A stretch of 64,000 bases of DNA. It comes from Pseudomonas cannabina. GTDB taxonomy: Bacteria; Pseudomonadota; Gammaproteobacteria; Pseudomonadales; Pseudomonadaceae. Made by a program: the position numbers and the translations under genes. Below are positions 25,920-34,885 of the stretch, piece after piece. The notes under the pieces were generated by a model. The model saw only the letters and a program-made list of their open reading frames with translations. It was not told the origin of the DNA and ran no database searches. The DNA is taken from contig NZ_FNKU01000001.1 of NCBI RefSeq assembly GCF_900100365.1, forward strand, positions 434,001-498,000, in the 5' to 3' direction. Numbering within the stretch: position 1 is the stretch's first letter; every line of letters begins with the position of its first letter.

Positions 25920-27329
25920 ATGCGCTATATCAGTACTCGCGGGCAAGCGCCTGCATTGAATTTCGAAGACGTGCTGTTGACTGGTCTTGCCAGCGATGGT
26001 GGCCTCTATGTGCCGGAAAACCTGCCGCGTTTCACTCAGGAAGAAATTGCCTCCTGGGCCGGCTTGCCGTATCACGAACTGGCTTTCCGGGTGATGCGCC
26101 CGTTCGTGACCGGCAGCATCACGGATGCCGATTTCAAGAAGATTCTCGAAGAAACCTACGGCGTGTTTGCTCACAGCGCTGTTGCGCCACTGCGTCAGCT
26201 CAACGGCAACGAGTGGGTGCTTGAACTGTTCCACGGCCCGACCCTGGCATTCAAGGATTTCGCCCTGCAATTGCTCGGTCGCCTGCTGGACTACGTGCTG
26301 GCCAAGCGTGGCGAGCGCGTGGTGATAATCGGCGCCACCTCGGGCGACACTGGTTCTGCGGCGATCGAAGGCTGCCGCCGTTGCGACAATGTCGACATCT
26401 TCATTCTGCACCCGAACAATCGCGTGTCGGATGTTCAGCGTCGGCAGATGACCACCATCTTCGGCGATAACATCCACAACATCGCAGTAGAAGGCAACTT
26501 CGACGATTGCCAGGAGATGGTCAAAGCCAGCTTCGCCGACCAGAGCTTTCTCAAGGGCACGCGTCTGGTCGCCGTCAACTCGATCAACTGGGCGCGAATC
26601 ATGGCCCAGATCGTTTACTACTTCCATGCGGCGCTGCAACTGGGCGGTCCGGCGCGTTCGGTGTCGTTCTCGGTGCCCACCGGTAACTTCGGCGATATCT
26701 TCGCCGGTTACCTGGCGCGCAACATGGGCTTGCCGATCAATCAGTTGATCGTCGCCACCAACCGCAACGACATCCTGCACCGCTTCATGAGCGGCAATCA
26801 GTACGTCAAGGAAACCCTGCACGCCACGCTGTCGCCGTCCATGGACATCATGGTGTCGTCTAATTTCGAGCGTCTGTTATTCGATATGCACGGGCGCAAT
26901 GGCGCGGCAATCGCCGGGCTGATGAGCAACTTCAGGCAGGGTGGCGGGTTCAGTGTCGAGGAAGAGCGCTGGACCGAAGTCCGCAAGCTGTTCGACTCGC
27001 TGGCGGTCAGCGATGAGCAGACCTGCGAAACCATCACTGATGTGTTCACCGGGACCGGGGAGTTGCTGGACCCGCACACCGCGATCGGCGTCAAGGCTGC
27101 GCGTGAGTGCCGTCGCAGCCTGGATACGCCCATGGTGATTCTGGGAACGGCGCACCCGGTCAAGTTTCCCGAGGCAGTGGAGAAGGCCGGTGTAGGAAAA
27201 GCGCTAGAGCTACCTGCACATTTGTCTGATTTGTTCGAGCGCGACGAACGCTGCACCGTACTGCCAAATGACCTGAAAGCCATACAGGCCTTTGTCAGCC
27301 AGCATGGAAACCGCGGCAAACCGCTCTGA
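25920..27329 (+). CDS. thrC: Threonine synthase
   Basis: A PLP enzyme converting O-phosphohomoserine to threonine. From ATG 25920 it has 469 residues, starting MRYISTRGQAPALNFEDVLL. The PLP lysine is in HGPTLAFKDFALQLLG, with the phosphate loop GATSGDTGSAAIEG. The frame is open upstream into the repeat (25857); this is rejected because the family starts at MRYIST. Paired with hom, as in most pseudomonads. Confidence 0.97.
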   Translation: MRYISTRGQAPALNFEDVLLTGLASDGGLYVPENLPRFTQEEIASWAGLPYHELAFRVMRPFVTGSITDADFKKILEETYGVFAHSAVAPLRQLNGNEWVLELFHGPTLAFKDFALQLLGRLLDYVLAKRGERVVIIGATSGDTGSAAIEGCRRCDNVDIFILHPNNRVSDVQRRQMTTIFGDNIHNIAVEGNFDDCQEMVKASFADQSFLKGTRLVAVNSINWARIMAQIVYYFHAALQLGGPARSVSFSVPTGNFGDIFAGYLARNMGLPINQLIVATNRNDILHRFMSGNQYVKETLHATLSPSMDIMVSSNFERLLFDMHGRNGAAIAGLMSNFRQGGGFSVEEERWTEVRKLFDSLAVSDEQTCETITDVFTGTGELLDPHTAIGVKAARECRRSLDTPMVILGTAHPVKFPEAVEKAGVGKALELPAHLSDLFERDERCTVLPNDLKAIQAFVSQHGNRGKPL

Positions 27330-27351
27330 TAGAAGCGTTGTGTAACAACTT

Positions 27352-27378
27352 AAGGCCCGCCATCTGGCGGGTCTTCCT
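27352..27378 (+). terminator. Probable terminator after thrC
   Basis: GCCCGCC (27355-27361) and GGCGGGT (27366-27372) form a tight stem with loop ATCT. The following T-tract is imperfect (CTTCCTGTTT). Confidence 0.55.
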
Positions 27379-27434
27379 GTTTCTACGTGCCAAACTTCTC
27401 GGGTTTTTCGGCCCATAGAGAAGAGTCAGTCGTT

Positions 27435-30400
27435 GTGAAGCAAGCACGTATACAGAGCGTCGTCAGGAAGACTGGCAAAACAGCAAGGGACCGCGCCTGT
27501 CGCATGGTATGGGGGCTGCTGGCTCTGTTTTTCGCTCCCTCCGTCAATGCCGCGCAAAGTTTACCGTTTACCCTGACCGCGCCTTTCGTGGCGTCTGACG
27601 ACCTCGTCATCGAGCCGCAGGACCGGCAATGGCTCGATCAGCACAAGGTCATTCGGGTCGGTATTGCCATCGCTGATTACGAACCGATCGACATCACCAG
27701 CGACCGCAACCGTTATCAAGGTATCAGCGCCGATTACCTGGGGCTGGTCAGTGACCAGCTGAATATCCCGATGCAGGTCACCGGGTTTGCCAAACGTGAA
27801 GAGGCCATCGAGGCGTTGCGTGCGGGCAAGCTTGATCTGCTGACCAGTGCCAACGGCTTTGAGCGAGGCGTGAAGGGGCTGGCGTTCTCCTCGGAGTACA
27901 TGCCTGACCGTTCGGTGGTGGTCGGCCGTGGCAACGATCTCAGTCCGTCGGCAAGCCTGGCCGGCAAGAAAGTGGTCCTGCTGGACGGTTATGCCGATTC
28001 GGAGGTTGTTCACCGCACGTACCCGGACAGCGAGATCGTCATTGCGCCGAACCTTTACAGCGCCCTTGAGGCCTTGAACCATGGCGAAGTGGACGTCTTT
28101 ATCGGTAACGAAGTGATCGTTCGGTCGTACACGGCCCTGCGGCCTTATCTGGGGTTGCAGATCAAGTTCGAAAGCCGTTTGCCGCCCGTAGGATTTGCGT
28201 TTGCAGTACGCCAGGACGAGCAGCGCCTGCTTGCGTTGATCGACCGTGCGCTGGACGGCATCGCGCCATCGGTCGGCCGTGAAGTGCTGGGCCGCTGGAC
28301 GCTGGGGCTGGGTGCAGATGTCGAGGGGCAACGGATTCGCCTGACCGGCGTGGAGCGGCTCTGGTTGCTCAAACATCCCAGCGTGATCGTTTCCACCACG
28401 CAGCATCCGCCGTACATCTACAAGGACCAGAACGGTCATTGGGTGGGCCTCAATGTTGATGTGCTGGCGCGTATCTCGCGCATGACCGGCTTGCAGTTCA
28501 TCCATCGGGAAGTGCCTTCCACGCAGCAGAGCATCGAAGTGCTTCGCGCGGGTCAGGCGGACATGAATACCACGCTGGCGGAAAATGCAGAGCGTCGACG
28601 GTTTCTGGACTTTACCTATTCGTTCGGCGGCAACAGTTGGGTGTTCGTGGTGCGCTCTGACGACTCGGCGCAGCTCTCCCTCGACAGCCTGGCCGGTAAG
28701 GTCCTGGCGCTGCCCGCCCGGCATGCGCTCGAAGACCTGATCAGGCTCGAGCACCCATTGATTCAACTGCGCTCGGTGGACACCTATGATCAAGGGCGTG
28801 CATTGGTCGAAAGCGGCGTTGCCGATGCGACCATTCAGAATGAGGCAGGCGCCTACCTGTATCCGTCGGGACAGTTGAAAGTGGCGCGCAGTGTCGATGG
28901 CAAGTGGTCACCGGACCGTTTTTCGGTGATCAAGACCCAGCCCGAGCTGCTGGGTATTCTCAACAAGGCGCTGGAAGAGTTTCCGGTCGCCGAGTTGCGC
29001 TCGATCCGCTTGAAATGGCTGGGCTCGACGCTGCCCCAACCCTCGCTCTGGGGGCGAATTCCGCAGTGGGTGTTCTGGGTCGTGGCGCTGGCGTTGCTGA
29101 CCGGGCTGGTGTCGCTGGCCTGGAGTAGCCGCCTCAAGGTGCAGATTCTTCAGCGGCGCAAGGCAGAACGGCTGCTCAACGATCAACTGGCTTTCAAACG
29201 CGCGCTGCTCGATGGCATCCCCAACCCTATCTACGTGCGAGATCTCAAGGGCCGAATGATTTCCTGCAACAGTGCCTACGAGCAGAGTCTGGGCATCAGT
29301 TTCGAACAGATGAACGGCCGACGCCTGACGGATGTCGATCTCATCCCGCGTCAACTGGCCGAGCAGATGCATGCCGATTACCTCACGTTGCTGGAACGTC
29401 ACCAGCCGGCCTTTAGCGATCGCACGATTCAATTGTCCGGCAAGCGCATGGAGGTCTGGCAGTGGACGGTTCCGTTCTTCGGTGCCGATGGGCAATTGCA
29501 GGGCTTGCTGGGCGGCTGGGTCGACATCACCGAGCGCAAGCTGCTGGAACAGCAACTCGTGGCCGCCCGGCATCAGGCCGATCAGGCCAGTCAGGCAAAA
29601 AGCGCTTTTCTGGCCAGCATGAGCCACGAAATCCGCACGCCGATGGGGGCGATCATCGGGCTGCTGGAACTGGAATGCGCGCAGGCGGCGCGCCAGGGCC
29701 ATACGCCTTCCGAAGGCTTGCAGGTGGCGCACCGCTCGGCCCGCGAGCTGGTTGCGCTGATCGGTGAAAGCCTTGATCTGGCCAGAATCGAAGCGGGCGG
29801 CTTGCAATTGTCACTGGCTGCGACGTCACTTCGCGAGCTTGCCGAGGAGGTTATTCAGCTGTTCTCGGCTCAGGCGCAGGAAAAGGGCCTGGAGCTGCGT
29901 CTGGATGTTAGCGAACAGGTGGAAGGCGACTACTGGCTGGACCCGCTGAGGTTGCGTCAGGTTCTGCATAACCTGCTCGGCAACGCCTTGAAGTTCACCC
30001 GCCAGGGAGGGGTCGTCCTCAGAGTGGAGGGCGCTGATGAGCCCATCGATGCATCGCGTGTGCGGATCAGCGTCGAAGACAGCGGGGCAGGCATCGAGCC
30101 GGAGCGTCAGCAACAGATATTTCAACCCTTCACCCAGGCCAGCGACGACACGGCCGCGCGCTATGGCGGCAGCGGGCTTGGGCTCAGTATCACGCGGCAA
30201 CTGGTCGAACTGATGCAGGGAGACATCAGACTGCACAGCGAGCCGGGCAAGGGCACGCGGATCACCCTCGACCTGCCGTTGGCCAGGGTCAGCGAGCCGC
30301 TGTTGGCTGTCGATGAACCCCCGCAGCCGGCACTCGACACGCGCAGTCTGCACCTGCTGGTGGTCGATGACATGTCGGCCAATCGGTTGGTATTGAGCCG

Positions 30401-31079
30401 GCAACTCGAGTTTCTGGGCCATCGGGTCGTGTCTGCGGACGGTGGTGAGGAAGCACTGGCGATCTGGCGCGAGGCGAAGTTCGATGCGGTCATTACCGAT
30501 TGCAACATGCCTGGCATCAGCGGCTATGCGTTGACCGAGGCGATACGCCAGATCGAGGCGAAAGAGCTGCGTCAGCGTTGCCCGGTGATTGGCTGTACCG
30601 CCAACGCCATGACTGACGAGGCTGCGCGCTGCGAGCAGTCAGGCATGGACGGACTGCTGATCAAGCCGCTGTCGCTGGCGCGTCTGGCACAGGAACTGGC
30701 GGACGTGGTGCGCGAGCAGACGTTCGACATGGGCGCGCTGCACCGTATGACCCGTGCCAGCCCCGAGCAGATGCAGCGATTGCTGAGCGAACTGTGGAAA
30801 AACCTGTTGCATGAGCATTCACTGCTTGAGCCCGCGGTGGCGGCGCTGGACTGGAGCACCCTGAGCGCGTCGCTGCATCGTCTCAAGGGCGCGGCCAGTC
30901 TGGTTGACGCCATGCCACTGGCCAGTGCCTGTGCTGCGCTTGACCGGCATGTCAGGCAAAAATACGAGGCAGGCGTGCCGGAGTGCTGGTCAGCGCTTGA
31001 AAAAACGATCACCTGCCTGCGCGCTGACATCGAGGCGCAGTTGCTTGAAGTGCCCGATGTCGCGGTAACAAAGAGTTGA
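27435..31079 (+). CDS. BvgS/RocS1-like hybrid sensor histidine kinase
   Basis: A 1214-residue unorthodox kinase from GTG 27435; ATG 27504 is an alternative start that sits directly on the hydrophobic signal MVWGLLALFFAPSVNA. Order: two periplasmic SBP_bac_3 sensor domains (about 55-265 and 310-530), one membrane span (WVFWVVALALLTGLVSL, about 545), a PAS domain (about 590-700), HisKA with SHEIRTPMGA (phospho-His 731) and HATPase (GSGLGLSITRQL). A receiver domain (phospho-Asp 1022 in ITDCNMPG) and a C-terminal HPt (LHRLKGAASL, His 1148) complete it. The same architecture, followed by a REC-EAL protein, is found in the P. aeruginosa RocS1/RocR (SadS/SadR) system. The signal sensed is unknown; the SBP domains suggest small amino-acid-like ligands. 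Confidence 0.92.
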   Translation: MKQARIQSVVRKTGKTARDRACRMVWGLLALFFAPSVNAAQSLPFTLTAPFVASDDLVIEPQDRQWLDQHKVIRVGIAIADYEPIDITSDRNRYQGISADYLGLVSDQLNIPMQVTGFAKREEAIEALRAGKLDLLTSANGFERGVKGLAFSSEYMPDRSVVVGRGNDLSPSASLAGKKVVLLDGYADSEVVHRTYPDSEIVIAPNLYSALEALNHGEVDVFIGNEVIVRSYTALRPYLGLQIKFESRLPPVGFAFAVRQDEQRLLALIDRALDGIAPSVGREVLGRWTLGLGADVEGQRIRLTGVERLWLLKHPSVIVSTTQHPPYIYKDQNGHWVGLNVDVLARISRMTGLQFIHREVPSTQQSIEVLRAGQADMNTTLAENAERRRFLDFTYSFGGNSWVFVVRSDDSAQLSLDSLAGKVLALPARHALEDLIRLEHPLIQLRSVDTYDQGRALVESGVADATIQNEAGAYLYPSGQLKVARSVDGKWSPDRFSVIKTQPELLGILNKALEEFPVAELRSIRLKWLGSTLPQPSLWGRIPQWVFWVVALALLTGLVSLAWSSRLKVQILQRRKAERLLNDQLAFKRALLDGIPNPIYVRDLKGRMISCNSAYEQSLGISFEQMNGRRLTDVDLIPRQLAEQMHADYLTLLERHQPAFSDRTIQLSGKRMEVWQWTVPFFGADGQLQGLLGGWVDITERKLLEQQLVAARHQADQASQAKSAFLASMSHEIRTPMGAIIGLLELECAQAARQGHTPSEGLQVAHRSARELVALIGESLDLARIEAGGLQLSLAATSLRELAEEVIQLFSAQAQEKGLELRLDVSEQVEGDYWLDPLRLRQVLHNLLGNALKFTRQGGVVLRVEGADEPIDASRVRISVEDSGAGIEPERQQQIFQPFTQASDDTAARYGGSGLGLSITRQLVELMQGDIRLHSEPGKGTRITLDLPLARVSEPLLAVDEPPQPALDTRSLHLLVVDDMSANRLVLSRQLEFLGHRVVSADGGEEALAIWREAKFDAVITDCNMPGISGYALTEAIRQIEAKELRQRCPVIGCTANAMTDEAARCEQSGMDGLLIKPLSLARLAQELADVVREQTFDMGALHRMTRASPEQMQRLLSELWKNLLHEHSLLEPAVAALDWSTLSASLHRLKGAASLVDAMPLASACAALDRHVRQKYEAGVPECWSALEKTITCLRADIEAQLLEVPDVAVTKS

Positions 31080-31197
31080 GCGGTAGGCCACAAGTCCTGC
31101 AATCGCCGGCGTGTTCTCGACGTGTCCTGTGGGGCGCGGCCGCCGGATTGACTAGACTAAGGGTTCCTCCGGGCAAGACGGCCGGATTTCGGCAGGC

Positions 31198-32487
31198 ATG
31201 ACAGTGCATTCACTCAAGGTTCTGATTCTCGAAGACCATCCCTTTCAGTTGATGGCGCTGCACCAGATGCTCAATGCCAATCAGGTGTTCGACGTGCTGG
31301 CGGCAGAAAGCGTGGCGGTGGCGAAACAGCCGTTGGAAAGCCGGGGGCCGGTCGATATTGCCATCTGCGATTTGCAGATGGACGGCCCGGATGGCCTCGA
31401 AATGATTCGTTTCCTGGCTGAAAACGCGCAGGCGAAAGCGCTGATCATTCTCAGCAGTTCCGCCACCTGTGTGCTGGAGGGCGTCGCGCAATTGGCGCTT
31501 GCTCGGGGGCTGCACGTGTTGGGGTATTTGCAGAAACCTGCGTCGGCCGCGGCGTTGTGCGAGCTGCTTGAGACTTACAGCCCCGGTGAATCCGATACGG
31601 CGCTGCAGTCCTCGGGGCATCATCTGTTCAGCGCGCTGTCGGCCTCGGAGCTTTTTCAGCCGACAGGCAGCAGGCCTGCCGATATCGCGTCAGTGGCCGA
31701 GCAGTGGGTGGCGCACTTTCAGCCCAAGGTCAGCCTGCGTGGCGAGGTGCTGGGAGTCGAGGCGCTGGTTCGCTGGCAACACCCGTTGCATGGTCTCCTG
31801 GCCCCCGGTCGCTTCATCGCGACCATTGAAGCGCAAGGCTTGACGGTCCCGCTGACCTGGCGTGTGCTTGACCAGGCATTGCAGTTATCTGCGCAGGTCC
31901 TGCGCGAGCAAGGCGAGGCGCTTTCGGTCGCGGTCAATATCGACCCGCAGGTGCTTCAACAGGCAGATTTTTTCGAACAGATCACGCAAGCGCTGGCGCG
32001 TTATGGCGTACCGGCACATGCGCTGACGCTGGAAGTGCTCGAGCAGGATGCCGCCCGGCCTGAAACCTGGCAACTGGAGGGGCTTCTGCGGCTGTGCATG
32101 CAGGGCTGCAAGTTGTCGATCGATGACTTCGGCATGGGCGCATCGAATGTCGACCGACTGCTGCAGCTCCCTTTCAGCGAACTGAAAATACCCACCGAGT
32201 TTGTGCGTGGCATGGCCGAGGATGCGCGCAAGTCGGCGGTGGTGGCCGGCGCGATGCTGATGGCACAACGGTTGTCCATGTCGGTGGTGGTTGAAGGTGT
32301 GGAAACCGCCGACGACTTTCGTTGCCTGCTGGCGTTGGGTGATCCTGCCATTCAGGGCTATTTCATTGCCCGGCCAATGGCCGCAGCAGACCTGTTGCAC
32401 TGGATTGCAGAGCGGGACGACAGCTGCTTGCAAGACGTGTTGGCCGAGGCGAGGGCTCAGGACCGCTTGTTTCCTGAAAACCAATAA
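31198..32487 (+). CDS. RocR-like response regulator with EAL domain
   Basis: A 429-residue protein with an N-terminal receiver (phospho-Asp 58 in ICDLQMDGPDG) and a C-terminal EAL c-di-GMP phosphodiesterase domain. EAL landmarks are EALVRW (Glu188), VAVNIDP, LEVLEQD, IDDFGMG (Asp309-Asp310), VVVEGVET and IQGYFIARPM. The usual LKID motif reads LKIP (Lys330, Pro332), replacing a conserved acid. That may lower activity, though the other catalytic residues remain. It lies 118 bp after the hybrid kinase, which is its likely phosphodonor through the HPt domain. No RocA1-like DNA-binding regulator is present nearby. Confidence 0.9.
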   Translation: MTVHSLKVLILEDHPFQLMALHQMLNANQVFDVLAAESVAVAKQPLESRGPVDIAICDLQMDGPDGLEMIRFLAENAQAKALIILSSSATCVLEGVAQLALARGLHVLGYLQKPASAAALCELLETYSPGESDTALQSSGHHLFSALSASELFQPTGSRPADIASVAEQWVAHFQPKVSLRGEVLGVEALVRWQHPLHGLLAPGRFIATIEAQGLTVPLTWRVLDQALQLSAQVLREQGEALSVAVNIDPQVLQQADFFEQITQALARYGVPAHALTLEVLEQDAARPETWQLEGLLRLCMQGCKLSIDDFGMGASNVDRLLQLPFSELKIPTEFVRGMAEDARKSAVVAGAMLMAQRLSMSVVVEGVETADDFRCLLALGDPAIQGYFIARPMAAADLLHWIAERDDSCLQDVLAEARAQDRLFPENQ

Positions 32488-32673
32488 ACAACGCGGTGTT
32501 GTCTGCCGGCGACTGACCTCGACAGGCGGCGGTTTTTTCCCTGTCACATTCAGCAGGCATGCTCGAATTCACAGACCGGTGCTGCGACCCGGCAGGAATA
32601 GAAAGAACTTTCTGCTCGTGCCGACGGTCACTGGTAAGCACCTTTGCATTCAAACTGTTGAGTGGTGATCCGG

Positions 32674-32970
32674 ATGGAAAATGTCAGCTTACTGCTAAGC
32701 GAAGCGCTGGCTCCTTATCAGGCCAGTATTGGCCCGGCGGGGTCCCGAGGCGAGCGTCTGGTTACCCTGAAAGACACTACCGGTGCCCGTGTGATCGAGC
32801 GTACGTTCTGCGCCGATCAATTGAACGACAAGCGTCAGCTCACAGACGTTGTCGATGGCCTGCGACGTGATTTGATGGTGGCAGAAGGGCGAATAGAGCC
32901 TTGTGTCATTGCTGCGATGCGTAACGCCGCGATCAGTCGCGCGTTCGTGAGTGCTCCTGCTTTTTCCTGA
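32674..32970 (+). CDS. DUF3509 protein
   Basis: A 98-residue Pseudomonas-specific family protein starting MENVSLLLSEALAPYQ and containing TDVVDGLRRDLMVAEGRIEPCVIAAMRN. No function is known. The frame has an upstream GTG (32662), but the family begins at MENVS. Stand-alone gene between the REC-EAL gene and a convergent periplasmic protein gene. Confidence 0.82.
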   Translation: MENVSLLLSEALAPYQASIGPAGSRGERLVTLKDTTGARVIERTFCADQLNDKRQLTDVVDGLRRDLMVAEGRIEPCVIAAMRNAAISRAFVSAPAFS

Positions 32971-33095
32971 TGCTGCCTGACAGCTGCGCCACGCTCGATC
33001 ATTGCGGTTTGGTGATCGTGGGCTGGCGCAGCGACCACAACGGTCATGCCGTACCCAGAGCAGGCAGCTCTGCGCGGGGTTTCCATTCCGCGTTC

Positions 33096-33974
33096 TCAGT
33101 CCTTCTGGAACAACGCCCTGACTTCTTCCAGATAGCCCGCTCGCTGTGACGGGTCAAGCCATTGCGCGTAAAAGCCCATCAGACTGTCGACCCGCAGCAC
33201 ACGCATTTCCTGATCGATCTTCGCGATGGCCTGCTCGCCTGCCGGGGATTTGCTGCAACTGATGTAGATGAATTGGTACGTAGGGTTGCCTTTGATGGGC
33301 AGAAAGCTCAATTCTTCGGGGGCAATACCTTGCTGCATCGCCTGATAACGAGCTTCGGGCCAGAAGCCAATGAAGGCTTGCAAGCGTCCCAGACGCTCCA
33401 TCTGCAGCAGGCTGCCAACGGCGTCGTTGCCGTAATGCTCTACGAGCGAACCTTCGTCCACAGTTTTCAGAATCTCATCGATCAGCACGCCGTAGCTGCG
33501 TTCGGCAACCACACCGAGTTTGATGGTGTGGCTGGCCATCAGCGCCGCGAAGTCGATTTTTCCATCGTCGATAAAGGCGGAAAATTTGGCCAGATCTTCC
33601 TTGCGCACGACCAGACCGCTGCTCAGTATGGCAACGATAGGGATGGAGAACAGGATGGTTTTGGCGCGTTCTGCAGTCCACAACATGGTCGGGTCACAAC
33701 TGAGTTCCGTGCTGTCGTTGAGCATTTGCAGCCCTCTGGCACGATTGACCCGCACCAGCACGTGATTGTATTCAGGCATGCGCGCCGTCAGCAGCGGCAT
33801 CAACTGATCGATTGCGCCTTGCCCGCGCAGGTTTCCCGAGAAGATCGTCGAAGGCGGTATGTCGCGCAGCAGCCAGGTCAGCGTTTCTCTGGCTTCGCTG
33901 AAACAGGACATGGCGACCAGCGACGAGGCGAGCAGCAGCCGAATCGTCACGCAGTACGAGGCAGGAAAGGACAT
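33096..33974 (-). CDS. TIGR02285-type periplasmic substrate-binding-like protein
   Basis: A 292-residue protein with a cleavable signal (MSFPASYCVTIRLLLASSLVAMSCFSEA in two parts: a charged start, then a hydrophobic core). A body distantly like SBP_bac_3 follows, with LTWLLRDIPPSTIF at the mature start. It matches the Pseudomonas family TIGR02285, of unknown function. It stands alone with no permease, so it is more likely a sensor or accessory protein than a transporter subunit; that is inference. Confidence 0.75.
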   Translation of the reverse strand: MSFPASYCVTIRLLLASSLVAMSCFSEARETLTWLLRDIPPSTIFSGNLRGQGAIDQLMPLLTARMPEYNHVLVRVNRARGLQMLNDSTELSCDPTMLWTAERAKTILFSIPIVAILSSGLVVRKEDLAKFSAFIDDGKIDFAALMASHTIKLGVVAERSYGVLIDEILKTVDEGSLVEHYGNDAVGSLLQMERLGRLQAFIGFWPEARYQAMQQGIAPEELSFLPIKGNPTYQFIYISCSKSPAGEQAIAKIDQEMRVLRVDSLMGFYAQWLDPSQRAGYLEEVRALFQKD

Positions 33975-34284
33975 TCGCTGGTGTCATCCTCGATAAGGGG
34001 TTGCACAATCAGGAGTGATGGGTGGCAGGTCTTTGAGTGAGGCAGCATCTGCCGCGTCACATACAGACTGCCCACGGCGATCGGAAACCGACATCCTGCG
34101 GCGCTGCGTAGCAGTCTTGAAAAATCAATCTGTATCAGGGTTTTGTTTCAGACTATCGATTTTTTCGTCTCCCGCAAATCACCGCAAGCCTGTACCGTGC
34201 AGATCACATTCGCGAGCAAGTTAGTTCGCAGCCCCGGCATCGGTTAGACTTGCCGTCTTCCCTCCAGACTCTAGAAGCCCGTTC
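33975..34284. other. 310-bp intergenic gap with no gene seen
   Basis: This divergent gap between the TIGR02285 gene and yaeQ holds no convincing ORF, RNA or repeat. It probably contains the two promoters, but I could not identify a clear pair of hexamers. Confidence 0.5.
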
Positions 34285-34827
34285 ATGGCCCAGCCGTCCA
34301 CGACCTACAAATTCGAACTCAACCTCACCGACCTCGATCGCGGGGTTTACGAGAGCGTCAAGCAGACCATCGCCCGGCATCCGTCCGAAACCGAAGAGCG
34401 CATGACCGTGCGTCTGCTGGCCTATGCCTTCTGGTACAACGAGCAGCTGGCGTTCGGCCGCGGTCTGTCTGATGTAGACGAGCCGGCGCTGTGGGAAAAA
34501 AGTCTGGATGATCGTGTGCTGCACTGGATCGAAGTCGGTCAGCCGGACGCGGATCGTCTGACCTGGTGCTCGCGGCGTACCGAGCGCACCAGTCTGCTCG
34601 CCTACGGCAGCTTGCGCGTCTGGGAAGGCAAAGTCATCCCGGCGATCAAGAATCTGAAAAACGTCAATATTGCTGCGGTGCCGCAGGAAATACTGGAAGT
34701 GCTGGCCAAAGACATGCCGCGCGTCATCAAATGGGACGTGATGATCAGCGAAGGCACAATCTTCGTCACCGACGACCGCGGCCAGCACGAAGTGCAGTTG
34801 CAGTGGCTGGCGGGTGAACGTGGCTGA
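34285..34827 (+). CDS. yaeQ: YaeQ family protein
   Basis: A 180-residue protein with the family N-terminus STTYKFELNLTDLDRGVYESVKQTIARHPSETEERMTVRLLAYAFWY (shown here in sense only) and DDRGQHEVQLQWL near the end. YaeQ has a PD-(D/E)XK nuclease-like fold, and its biological role is unsettled. The start ATG 34285 is the only one that gives the complete family N-terminus. recJ follows 58 bp downstream on the same strand. Confidence 0.93.
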   Translation: MAQPSTTYKFELNLTDLDRGVYESVKQTIARHPSETEERMTVRLLAYAFWYNEQLAFGRGLSDVDEPALWEKSLDDRVLHWIEVGQPDADRLTWCSRRTERTSLLAYGSLRVWEGKVIPAIKNLKNVNIAAVPQEILEVLAKDMPRVIKWDVMISEGTIFVTDDRGQHEVQLQWLAGERG

Positions 34828-34885
34828 CACCAGCCTGCATTGAGCATTCTTCTGAAAAACACGCCAAAGAGATCAGCTGACCCGC

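Noticed and set aside
34015..34224. A 69-residue ORF in the TIGR02285-yaeQ gap
   Set aside because: No ribosome binding site, no family and Cys/Ser-rich shadow-like composition.
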